From contig AQRZ01000021.1 in assembly GCA_000402835.1 (NCBI GenBank), positions 1-11,254 on the forward strand: a stretch of 11,254 bases of DNA, in the 5' to 3' direction. Positions 1 through 5,778 of this stretch are shown piece after piece. A program made the translations under genes and the position numbers. Source of the DNA: Synergistetes bacterium JGI 0000079-D21 (GTDB lineage Bacteria > Synergistota > Synergistia > Synergistales > 79-D21). The stretch's first letter is position 1; each line of letters begins with the position of its first letter. The notes under the pieces were generated by a model. The model searched no databases. It saw only the letters and a program-made list of their open reading frames with translations, and was not told where the DNA came from.

Positions 1-182
1 TTCCTGTACCCTTCCCTGCGCCGGAGGATCGTGATCCAGCTCAGGCCGGCCTGGGCCGACTCGAGCACAAGCAGTTCGAAAAGTTTTCGGTCGTCCCGCA
101 GGGGCACCCCCCACTCTCGGTCATGGTAATCCGTGTAAAGCAGGTCTTTCCCGGGCCAGGGGCATCGCGTTTTCTCAGGCAT
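1..182 (-). CDS. tag: DNA-3-methyladenine glycosylase I (Tag), N-terminal part, cut by window edge
   Basis: Base-excision repair enzyme that removes 3-methyladenine from alkylated DNA in the cytoplasm. Only the first 60 codons lie in the window; the gene runs off the left edge. The visible part matches the Tag N-terminus: RCPWPG near residues 6-11, YHDREWGVP at 19-27, KLFELLVLE at 33-41 and AQAGLSWITIL at 43-53. Cys7 and His20 correspond to the first two zinc ligands of E. coli Tag (Cys4, His17). Glu41 and Trp49 correspond to its base-recognition residues (Glu38, Trp46). The ATG at 180-182 sits inside the end of the upstream helicase gene. The two overlap by 8 bp (ATGCCTGA on the minus strand), which suggests translational coupling. 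A purine-rich GGAAGGAG lies directly before the ATG, closer than usual. Identity is very likely; completeness cannot be judged. Confidence 0.93.
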   Translation of the reverse strand, partial: MPEKTRCPWPGKDLLYTDYHDREWGVPLRDDRKLFELLVLESAQAGLSWITILRRREGYR

Positions 183-1767
183 CTCCTTCCGTCCCCTCTT
201 CGAACTCCGGCGCGTTCATGACGTTTAGCCTTTCGAGCTTTTCCTCGAAACCATAGACCGTGGCGTCGATCCTCTTCACGGTCTCGTCCAGCGTGTCCAT
301 CGCGGAGAACCCGTAGCCCTCCGGCAGGCGGTTTGCATAGCGCTTCACCTTCAACAATGCCTGGAGGTAGTTCCGCTCCTCCTGTTTCAGGATTTCCGCC
401 ACGGCGAGGGCATTTGGGAAGTTCTCCTCCAGGAAGAGCCGGGCCACGGCTATGTTCGAGCTCACGGACATTTCGTCGAACCAGACGTCCGCCAGGATGC
501 GCTTCAGCCGGCTCCGCTGGTGGGGGTCGCGAAGCCGCCGGACGTGTCGGCTGATGGCCCGGAGAAGGTCTTCGATCTGCCCCAGGACGAAACCGAAGTC
601 CTGGTGGGGGAGCGAGCAGTACGCCACGAGGCGGGCCTCTTCCTCGGGAGTGGCTTCCTTCCTGAGAAGGCGGGCGACCGCCGGCTGGACGGTCACGCGC
701 GCCGGTTCGCAGGGAGCGTGCAGGACCTCCCGGTACAGGGTTTCCGTGTCGTAGTCGAAGTGCTCCGCCTTGCTTCTGGGGAGGAAGGTGACGTAGCCCG
801 TGTCGAAGAATCCTTTTCGACCGGCACGGCCGGCCATCTGCAGGAATTCGTTCTTCCTCAGGGGACCGTCGATGTATTTTGCCATCTGGCCGAACACCAC
901 CGTTTCCGCGGGCAGGTTCACCCCCAGGGAAAGGGCGTCGGTTCCGACGACCACGTCGATGATCCGCTCCCGGAACGCCATCTCCACCAGGAGTTTCTCC
1001 TTGGGCAGGAGGCTCCCATGATATACTCCCACTCCCCGGAGCATGACGCCGGGAACCCATTTGACTTCAAGGATCTGGGCCATCTGCTTCAGCCTTCCAC
1101 GGGCTTCCGCGGGGATCTTTTTCCGGGTCGCGGCGATCTGGTCCGCCAGGTATTCCGCCCCCTTCCTGGAGAAGACGAAAACCAGCGCGTCATGGATCTG
1201 GGAAAAGCGGGTCCCTTTCTTCAGGAACACCAGGTCGGTCGCCCTTTCCCGGGTCTCGTACAGGATGAAGTCCCTCCGGGCCATTTCCTGGAGGTACTCT
1301 TTCAGGACTTCGGGTTCGCCGAAGGTGGCCGACATGACCAGGATCTCGGTGGACGGATGGGTTGCCCGGATCCCGTCGATGTAGGCCCTCGTCCGGTCCA
1401 GGTCGTTGAAGATGTAATGGAACTCATCGACAATGACACGTCCCACGGGCCTCCGCGCGTATTTCAGGGTGTAGATCTCCATCGTGCAGCACAAGACGGG
1501 GGCATCCGCGTTCTTCTTGAAATCCCCGGTTTCGAGCCCCACGTCGAAGCCCATCCGCTTGAGGTCCAGGTAGCGTTCGTTGGAGAGGGCCTTGATGGGG
1601 GCCGTGAAGATGACCCTTCCCTTGGGCGGGTGCGTTTTGCCTTGCAGGTCCAGGAGACCGGCCCAGAGGTAGGCCACCCAGGTTTTCCCGCTGCCGGTGG
1701 GGGCGGAAAGGATGGCGCTTTGGCTGTCGATGGCGGCGTAGGCTTTCAACTGCCAGTCGTAGAACAT
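175..1767 (-). CDS. Compact Ski2-like DExH-box superfamily 2 helicase
   Basis: ATP-dependent nucleic-acid helicase or translocase of 530 residues. All core SF2 motifs are visible: a Q-motif-like FYDWQ at 2-6, Walker A APTGSGKT at 22-29, motif Ia TAPIKALSNE at 55-64, motif II DEFH at 114-117, motif III SAT at 146-148, motif IV around LVFVFSRKGAE at 195-205, motif V GTDALSLGVNLP at 275-286, and motif VI QMAGRAGRKG at 310-319. The DExH box, SLGVNLPAETVVF and QMAGRAGRKG are typical of the Ski2/Mtr4/Hel308 branch. The C-terminal 200 residues are helical and charged; no obvious extra domain is seen, so it is much shorter than Ski2 or Hel308. The ATG at 1765-1767 follows AGGAAGG at suitable spacing. 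The start lies 22 bp inside the transporter gene and the stop overlaps tag, so the three are probably one mRNA. The substrate (RNA or DNA) is unknown; linkage to tag hints at DNA repair but is not proof. Confidence 0.9.
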   Translation of the reverse strand: MFYDWQLKAYAAIDSQSAILSAPTGSGKTWVAYLWAGLLDLQGKTHPPKGRVIFTAPIKALSNERYLDLKRMGFDVGLETGDFKKNADAPVLCCTMEIYTLKYARRPVGRVIVDEFHYIFNDLDRTRAYIDGIRATHPSTEILVMSATFGEPEVLKEYLQEMARRDFILYETRERATDLVFLKKGTRFSQIHDALVFVFSRKGAEYLADQIAATRKKIPAEARGRLKQMAQILEVKWVPGVMLRGVGVYHGSLLPKEKLLVEMAFRERIIDVVVGTDALSLGVNLPAETVVFGQMAKYIDGPLRKNEFLQMAGRAGRKGFFDTGYVTFLPRSKAEHFDYDTETLYREVLHAPCEPARVTVQPAVARLLRKEATPEEEARLVAYCSLPHQDFGFVLGQIEDLLRAISRHVRRLRDPHQRSRLKRILADVWFDEMSVSSNIAVARLFLEENFPNALAVAEILKQEERNYLQALLKVKRYANRLPEGYGFSAMDTLDETVKRIDATVYGFEEKLERLNVMNAPEFEEGTEGDA

Positions 1768-2666
1768 GGAGTTCCCTTCCTGATCGAAACCAGGGCGATG
1801 GAGAAGATGATCAACGTTGCGGCCGCCAGTTCGTTCAGCGTCACAGACTGTCCCATGATGAAAAAGGAAAGGGCGAAGGCGGTCACGAGCTCGACGGTGC
1901 CGATCACGCCCGCTGTCGCGGCGGTCACGTGGCGAAGGCCGATGTAGAAGGATGCATATCCCACGAGGGTGGCGACCAGGCTAAGGTAAAGAATCCAGCC
2001 GACCTGCCCCCGGCTCAGGGATGCAAGGTCTCCCCATCCGGTCGAGAAGGTCTTTCCCAGTCCCATGATCACGGCACCGAAAATCATGCCGTAGACGAAG
2101 AGGGTGCCCTGGGAAACTCGTCCCCCCCTTGCGGCCATGCGGGCGAAAAGGGAGTAGAAGGTCATGCCGAAAGCCGAAAGGGCGGCCCATCCCAGTCCTT
2201 TTAGGGAGAGGGAAAGACCGCCGGAAAGGAGCGAAGGCAGGACGGCCAGGATCACCGCCAGGAAGATGAGAGCGGCTCCGAGGGCTTCTACGCGTTCCGG
2301 CCTTTCCCCGGTGATGAACGGGGAAAGGAGGACGATCAGGAGGGGATAGGAGAAAAAGATCACCTCGGTCAGGGCGACGGAAAGGAAATTGAGAGACATG
2401 AAAAACCCGCAGTACATGGCCGAAACGCCGAACAGCGAGTAGAAGGAAAGCAGCGGGAGCTGGGAAGCCTTCAGGCGAAGGTTGTGCGGAGCCCGCCAGG
2501 CCATGAAAAGGAAGGCGGCAATCCCGGCGAGGAAAGCCCGGCTGAACACAACGGTCATTGTGTCCGTCCTTTCGAGGGAGAGGAACTTGCCCACCGGGGC
2601 CATGGTGCCCCACAGGAAACCTGCCAGCAGGACGAGAGAGATCCCTTGTATTTTCGATCCGGACAC
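1746..2666 (-). CDS. EamA-type (DMT superfamily) membrane transporter
   Basis: Integral membrane permease of 306 residues with about ten hydrophobic segments in two homologous halves, as in EamA/RhaT-family drug/metabolite transporters. Visible signatures are the first-helix LVLLAGFLWGTMAPVGKFL, MTVVFSRAFLAGIAAF around residues 37-52, a GALIFLAVILAVLP segment near the end of half one, and TAATAGVIGTVELVTAFALSFFIMGQ in the last third. The start is the GTG at 2664-2666: the minus strand reads GGGGGG, a 6-nt spacer, then GTG. The next ATG would remove most of the first helix. The open frame continues upstream to 3629, but that part is antisense to panB and does not look like protein. It is the first gene of the minus-strand unit and overlaps the helicase by 22 bp. 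The substrate is unknown; family members export amino acids or other metabolites. Confidence 0.88.
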   Translation of the reverse strand: MSGSKIQGISLVLLAGFLWGTMAPVGKFLSLERTDTMTVVFSRAFLAGIAAFLFMAWRAPHNLRLKASQLPLLSFYSLFGVSAMYCGFFMSLNFLSVALTEVIFFSYPLLIVLLSPFITGERPERVEALGAALIFLAVILAVLPSLLSGGLSLSLKGLGWAALSAFGMTFYSLFARMAARGGRVSQGTLFVYGMIFGAVIMGLGKTFSTGWGDLASLSRGQVGWILYLSLVATLVGYASFYIGLRHVTAATAGVIGTVELVTAFALSFFIMGQSVTLNELAAATLIIFSIALVSIRKGTPCSTTGS

Positions 2667-2767
2667 GACGTTCCCCCCAGGCGGAAACCGCTCGTTTTCT
2701 TCCTGTATTCTCCCACAGGTTCGTGATTGTTCCCAGCTTGGCCTGAAGAAAAGAACCGGCGGAAGAC

Positions 2768-2773
2768 TATAAT
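2768..2773 (+). promoter_or_regulatory. Possible -10 element of the panB promoter
   Basis: A perfect TATAAT lies 55 bp before the panB ATG in the 162-bp divergent region between the transporter and panB. No good -35 box is found: TGAAGA at 2744-2749 with an 18-bp spacer is the nearest match. The leader between here and panB can form a short GGTCGGC/GCCGGCGAAGACC stem. A minus-strand promoter for the transporter is not evident by eye. Confidence 0.45.
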
Positions 2774-2828
2774 CAAAAAACAAGGTCGGCATGGTGAAGG
2801 CCGGCGAAGACCTGGAAGGGGGATCGTC

Positions 2829-3683
2829 ATGGGGAAGAAGAAGGGTCGCCTGGAACTGGTGCAGATGAAGCAGTCGGGGGAGAAGGCAGCGTGGATCACG
2901 GCGTACGACTACCCGACGGCCACGTTCGCGGAAGCGGCGGGGATGGACATGATCCTGGTGGGGGACTCCCTGGGGATGGTGGTGCTGGGATACCCCGGGA
3001 CGGTGCCGGTGACGATGGAGGACTGCATCCGTCACTCGCAGGCGGTGAGGCGGGGAGCGCCGAACACGTTCTGCATCGGGGACCTGCCGTTTCTGAGCTA
3101 CCAGGTATCGGACGAGGAAGCGGTGAAAAACGCCGGCCGGTTTTTGAAGGAAGCGGACATGGACGCGGTGAAGCTGGAGGGAGGCCGCCGGGTGGCGAGC
3201 CGGATCCGGGCGATCGCGGACGCGGGGATCCTGGTGATGGGGCACATCGGCCTGACGCCGCAGAGCTCGGGCCAGCTGGGGGGATTCAAGGCCCAGGGTC
3301 GTGACCCGGAGAGCGCGAGGGAGCTGATCAAGGACGCGCTGGCGGTGCAGGAGGCGGGGGCGTTCGCCCTCCTGCTGGAGGCGGTGCCGCCGGAGCTGAC
3401 GGAGTACATCTGGAAGAAGCTGACGATCCCGGTGTATTCCATCGGTGCGGGAGCGCCGTGCGACGGGCAGCTGATCATCTGCGGGGACATGCTGGGGTTG
3501 TTCCAGGCGTTCACGCCGAAGTTCGTCAAGAAGTACGCGAACGTGGCGGAGGTGGAGATCGAGGCGTTCAAGGCCTACGTCTCCGACGTGAAGCAGGGCC
3601 TGTTCCCGGCGGACGAGCACGTCTACCACATCCTGAAGGGGAAAGAGGAAGAATTCGCCCGCATGCTCCAGGAGTTCGAGTAG
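2829..3683 (+). CDS. panB: 3-methyl-2-oxobutanoate (ketopantoate) hydroxymethyltransferase
   Basis: First committed enzyme of pantothenate/coenzyme A synthesis: it transfers a hydroxymethyl group from 5,10-methylene-tetrahydrofolate to 2-ketoisovalerate, giving ketopantoate. The 284-residue length is slightly above the E. coli enzyme (264). Motifs in order: TAYDYPTA (24-31), ILVGDSLGMVVLGY (42-55), GDLPFLSYQ (84-92), DAVKLEGG (112-119), GHIGLTPQS (138-146), LLEAVP (182-187) and IGAGAPCDGQ. Predicted metal ligands are Asp46, Asp85 and Glu117, and the catalytic acid is Glu184, matching E. coli Asp45, Asp84, Glu114 and Glu181. ATG 2829 is chosen because GGAAGGGGG precedes it and the protein aligns from there; the frame is open back to 2727. 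panC and panD are absent nearby. Synonymous codons are strongly biased to G-ending forms (gcg, gtg, ctg, cgg). It is closed by a strong terminator, so it is probably monocistronic. Confidence 0.92.
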   Translation: MGKKKGRLELVQMKQSGEKAAWITAYDYPTATFAEAAGMDMILVGDSLGMVVLGYPGTVPVTMEDCIRHSQAVRRGAPNTFCIGDLPFLSYQVSDEEAVKNAGRFLKEADMDAVKLEGGRRVASRIRAIADAGILVMGHIGLTPQSSGQLGGFKAQGRDPESARELIKDALAVQEAGAFALLLEAVPPELTEYIWKKLTIPVYSIGAGAPCDGQLIICGDMLGLFQAFTPKFVKKYANVAEVEIEAFKAYVSDVKQGLFPADEHVYHILKGKEEEFARMLQEFE

Positions 3684-3726
3684 GAGGCAGGGTGGTTCCT
3701 TTCCCGCAACCGGGTTCGAACGGTCG

Positions 3727-3754
3727 ACCGGGGGCCCTAGGCCCCCGGTTTTTT
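3727..3754 (+). terminator. Rho-independent terminator after panB
   Basis: A 10-bp perfect GC-rich stem (ACCGGGGGCC / GGCCCCCGGT) with the 3-nt loop CTA is followed directly by six T residues, 43 bp after the panB stop. It also isolates the downstream hydrolase gene, whose SD (GGGGGGAG) begins a few bases after the T run. Confidence 0.93.
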
Positions 3755-3769
3755 GAAGGGGGGAGTGTC

Positions 3770-4339
3770 ATGATCCTGAACATTCACGGTTTCCGCTCCT
3801 GCGGAGAAAACGCCAAGGCGGCCTTCCTGAGGGAACTCTTCCCTGGGGTGCGGATCGTTTCACCGACCTTGCCGTTTTCACCTCGAAACGCCCTGGAAGT
3901 GCTGGAAAAGGAGATCGAAGGCTGCGGGGAGCGCCTTGAAATGATCGTGGGCTCCAGCCTGGGAGGGTTTTACGCGTACGTGCTCTGCTGCCGCCACCGC
4001 GTTCCCGCCGTGCTGCTGAACCCGGCCGTGGTTCCCTTCGTCCACCTTGCGGAAGCGATCGGTCCCGTCGAGAATGCCTGCACGGGAGAGAAGGGGACCT
4101 GGGGCGCCGAGGATTGCCTGGCCCTGAAGGAACTCTTCTGCGAAACGGCCTACAAGGCGGAAAGCGCCCTCGTGCATGTTTTCATCACCGCGGACGACAA
4201 AGTGCTCGAGCCTCGCCTGGCGAGGGCGTTTTTCCGTTTTCACGGCAACCTGGTCGAGCTGCCCTGGGGGACCCACCGGTTCGAGGGCTTGGACCGCCTT
4301 TCCGCAAAAATCCGAACGATCTACGAGGGAGCTCGATGA
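3770..4339 (+). CDS. YqiA-like alpha/beta-hydrolase (small esterase family)
   Basis: Small cytoplasmic serine hydrolase of 189 residues, the usual size for the YqiA/UPF0227 family of single-domain esterases. It starts MILNIHGFRSCG, with the HG oxyanion-hole motif after the first strand. The nucleophile elbow is GSSLGG at about residues 62-67, so Ser64 is the likely nucleophile. LLNPAVVP at about 82-90 is typical of the family. The acid is probably in FITADDKVLEP at about 140-150, and the catalytic His in GTHRFEG near residue 166. ATG 3770 follows GGGGGGAG at good spacing; the frame is open further upstream, but that part is a panB shadow. No substrate can be inferred; YqiA of E. coli acts on short acyl and palmitoyl-CoA-type esters in vitro. 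It ends 78 bp before the universal stress protein, with no convincing terminator between them. Confidence 0.83.
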   Translation: MILNIHGFRSCGENAKAAFLRELFPGVRIVSPTLPFSPRNALEVLEKEIEGCGERLEMIVGSSLGGFYAYVLCCRHRVPAVLLNPAVVPFVHLAEAIGPVENACTGEKGTWGAEDCLALKELFCETAYKAESALVHVFITADDKVLEPRLARAFFRFHGNLVELPWGTHRFEGLDRLSAKIRTIYEGAR

Positions 4340-4417
4340 TCCCCCCGGCCAGGGGGCCTAGGATTATAAAAGGTGACGTGCTATCATAATAAAACAATGA
4401 AAGAGGGGGGGATTTCC

Positions 4418-4894
4418 GTGAAAAAGGTGGTCGTCGCGATCGACGGCAGCGAAACGAGCCGCAAGGTTGTGGATTATGCCCTCTACTATGCAAATCGGGA
4501 AAAGGACGCGCAAATCGTCTTCCTTCATGTCATCGAACCCTACAAAAGCCTGTGGCGCTCGGTTTCCCTGAAGCCCTACGAAGACCTCATGGCGGCGGTG
4601 GAGGTAAGTTTCAAGCGGTTCGTGGAAGAGGAGATGGACAAGATCCCCGTGGATCGGGAAAGGATGTCGCTGGTCACTCGCCTGGGAGTTCCCTACGTCG
4701 AAATCGTCCGTTTCGCCGAGGAGGAAGAGGCCGATATCATCATGATCGGTCACCGGAGCACGTTTACCGGGATGGAGCGGTTCCTCGTGGGAAGCGTGGC
4801 GGCCAAGGTGGTCTCACACGCGCCCTGCAGCGTGTTCGTCCACCGGCCCAAAAAGGGCCAGGCCTCGATTCAGCCGGTTCCTGCCGATTTTTAG
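4418..4894 (+). CDS. Universal stress protein, UspA family
   Basis: Cytoplasmic nucleotide-binding-fold protein of 158 residues, a single USP domain. The N-terminal strand and loop KKVVVAIDGSETS (2-14) and C-terminal IIMIGHRS...GMERFLVGSVAAKVVSHAPCSVFV are characteristic. The ATP-binding consensus G-2x-G-9x-G(S/T) is altered: the second Gly is Ser (GHRS) and the gap to the final GS is one residue longer, so ATP binding is uncertain. The start is GTG 4418, preceded by GAGGGGGGG with a short spacer; in-frame ATGs at 4373 and 4397 lack such a site and would add residues before the conserved first strand. The upstream 30 bp are AT-rich (TATAAAA, TATCATAAT) and may hold a promoter, but no clear -35 is seen. 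Its TAG overlaps the stop of the convergent pilin-like gene by 4 bp. Confidence 0.92.
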   Translation: MKKVVVAIDGSETSRKVVDYALYYANREKDAQIVFLHVIEPYKSLWRSVSLKPYEDLMAAVEVSFKRFVEEEMDKIPVDRERMSLVTRLGVPYVEIVRFAEEEEADIIMIGHRSTFTGMERFLVGSVAAKVVSHAPCSVFVHRPKKGQASIQPVPADF

Positions 4895-5265
4895 GGGTCC
4901 AGGGAGAATTCCAGCAGGGTCCACCCCGACTTCTCTTCCCATTTTTCCAGGACCCTGAATTGTTTTCGCCCGGCAGGCAGGCCTTCGGCATCAAGCAGGT
5001 CCAGCGGGGCCGCGACTTCCCACGTACCGGGCGACAGCTGGCGAACGAAGACCGGGGAATAAACGGGGAAGGCGGTTTTCTCCGGTTTTTCGATTCGGCT
5101 TTTCGCGAAGGAGACGGCCTGGTTCCAGGCCTCGATTTCGGACCGAAGCTGCATGTGGGGGGTGGAGGGCGAAAAAGAACCCCATCCGAGGAACGCGATC
5201 AGGAGGATCACGACGAGAAGCCCGACAAGCAGGGTGAACCCGCAAAACCCGCCTTGCCGCTTCAA
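4891..5265 (-). CDS. Small single-span membrane protein with type IV pilin-like N-terminus
   Basis: Unrecognised 124-residue protein. It has a short basic leader (KRQGGFCG), then FTLLVGLLVVILLIAFLGW at 10-28, resembling a class III signal/pilin stalk (KR...G|FTL..LLVVI). The invariant Glu5 of pilins is absent: VG stands where a single Glu is expected, so the helix register is shifted by one. After the helix comes a soluble domain of about 90 residues with Trp-containing strands (WNQAVSFAK, GTWEVAAPLDLLDAEG, FRVLEKWEEKSGWTLLEFS), a plausible small beta-rich extracytoplasmic fold. The TTG at 5263-5265 is chosen because AGGAGG lies 7 bases upstream and no ATG precedes the helix. The stop of the HNH-like gene is 19 bp upstream and the SD nearly touches it, so the two are probably co-transcribed. 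It could be a minor pseudopilin or just a bitopic membrane protein. Confidence 0.7.
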   Translation of the reverse strand: MKRQGGFCGFTLLVGLLVVILLIAFLGWGSFSPSTPHMQLRSEIEAWNQAVSFAKSRIEKPEKTAFPVYSPVFVRQLSPGTWEVAAPLDLLDAEGLPAGRKQFRVLEKWEEKSGWTLLEFSLDP

Positions 5266-5284
5266 TTGGCTGCCTCCTAGAGAT

Positions 5285-5575
5285 CTATCCTGGGGAGTGG
5301 GGGGGAAGAGTTTCTTCCTCCCTTGCTTTTGCGCATTGCAGGCAGAGAATCTCGCAGTTGCCGGCCGTGAAGGGGCCGCCGGGATCGATCCGGCGTGCGA
5401 CCCATTTTTCCCCGTGTTCCGGGAAGAAGAACGTCCGTGCACACCGCACTTCCCCCTTTGCAAGGCTCAAGGGGGTTCTCCCGTGCCCCTTGCAGGCGAA
5501 AAGCGTGCATTCACATCGTCCTTTTGCCCGAAGGAAAGCCTCCTTGATGACCTCGGGCGGAAAAAGCTTCGACAT
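5285..5575 (-). CDS. Degenerate HNH-nuclease-like zinc-binding protein
   Basis: Protein of 96 residues resembling small HNH endonuclease domains. A GRCECTLFACKGHGR segment (19-33) provides Cys21, Cys23 and Cys28, and GGPFTAGNCEILCLQCAKA (66-84) provides Cys74, Cys78 and Cys81. In active members the middle reads like W-E-A-H-H-I and the end C-H; here these are WVARRI (58-63) and CAK (81-83). The catalytic His pair and final His are therefore replaced by Arg-Arg and Ala. The cysteine scaffold is kept, suggesting a retained zinc fold without nuclease activity. ATG 5575 is chosen for GGGAGG about 9 bases upstream; ATG 5620 would add 15 residues and also lies downstream of the predicted promoter. 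It heads a two-gene unit with the pilin-like protein. Function is unknown; DNA or RNA binding is a guess. Confidence 0.68.
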   Translation of the reverse strand: MSKLFPPEVIKEAFLRAKGRCECTLFACKGHGRTPLSLAKGEVRCARTFFFPEHGEKWVARRIDPGGPFTAGNCEILCLQCAKAREEETLPPHSPG

Positions 5576-5645
5576 GCCTTCGCCCTCCCTTCGCGCGGCT
5601 CCCGCTAAGGCCTTTTTCATTTTTTGCCTGCTGTCCGGCGAAACC

Positions 5646-5674
5646 ATCATAAGGCCGAATTGCGCCGTTTGCAA
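5646..5674 (-). promoter_or_regulatory. Sigma70-type promoter of the HNH-like/pilin-like unit
   Basis: On the minus strand, TTGCAA (5669-5674) and TATGAT (5646-5651) are separated by exactly 17 bp. They match the consensus at 4/6 and 5/6. Transcription would start near 5639, about 65 bases before the chosen HNH-like ATG. It lies just after a terminator serving the upstream unit, as expected for a new transcription unit. Confidence 0.6.
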
Positions 5675-5679
5675 TTCGG
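5655..5679. promoter_or_regulatory. Operator-like 9-bp inverted repeat over the promoter
   Basis: CCGAATTGC (5655-5663), a 7-bp spacer, then GCAATTCGG (5671-5679): a perfect 9-bp inverted repeat with arm centres 16 bp apart. It covers the -35 box and most of the spacer of the minus-strand promoter, the classic position for a dimeric repressor. No T run follows on either strand, so it is not a terminator. The regulator is not identified. Confidence 0.55.
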
Positions 5680-5695
5680 GGAGAGCAGTGCAAGC

Positions 5696-5743
5696 AAAAA
5701 CAGGCTCCGCCAAGGTTTCTCCAGGAAACCCCGGCTGGGCCTG
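5696..5743 (-). terminator. Rho-independent terminator (minus strand)
   Basis: On the minus strand a 43-nt imperfect hairpin (5701-5743) is followed directly by TTTTT (5696-5700). The basal stem CAGGC/GCCTG continues through a GCC/GGC block to an apical GGTTTC/GAAACC with loop TCCAG (plus-strand lettering). About 16 positions pair, with one mismatch and one 2x2 internal loop. It ends the transcript of the 56-codon ORF/structured region and lies just before the next promoter. Confidence 0.75.
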
Positions 5744-5778
5744 TTCAGGCGAAAAATCGCCCGGCTACGTTTCGGGTT

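Noticed and set aside
41..1060. Minus-strand 339-codon frame overlapping the helicase and tag
   Set aside because: Low-complexity Arg/Gly/Pro translation in a shifted frame of the helicase; only a frame shadow.
520..1947. Long plus-strand open frame (475 codons)
   Set aside because: Antisense to the helicase, which has every SF2 motif; the plus-strand translation shows no motif and is a by-product of GC-rich codon periodicity.
2667..3629. Upstream extension of the transporter frame
   Set aside because: Runs antisense through panB, is rich in Arg/His/Leu without any domain, and the GTG at 2664-2666 has a proper SD.
3705..3730. TTCGAA with flanking complementarity, like a tRNA T-arm
   Set aside because: Only a 4-bp stem (ACCG/CGGT) and no acceptor, D or anticodon arms; it lies in the panB 3' region just before the terminator.
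4342..4358. CCCCC-GGCCA-GGGGG hairpin after the hydrolase gene
   Set aside because: Short stem with no T run, too weak to call a terminator.
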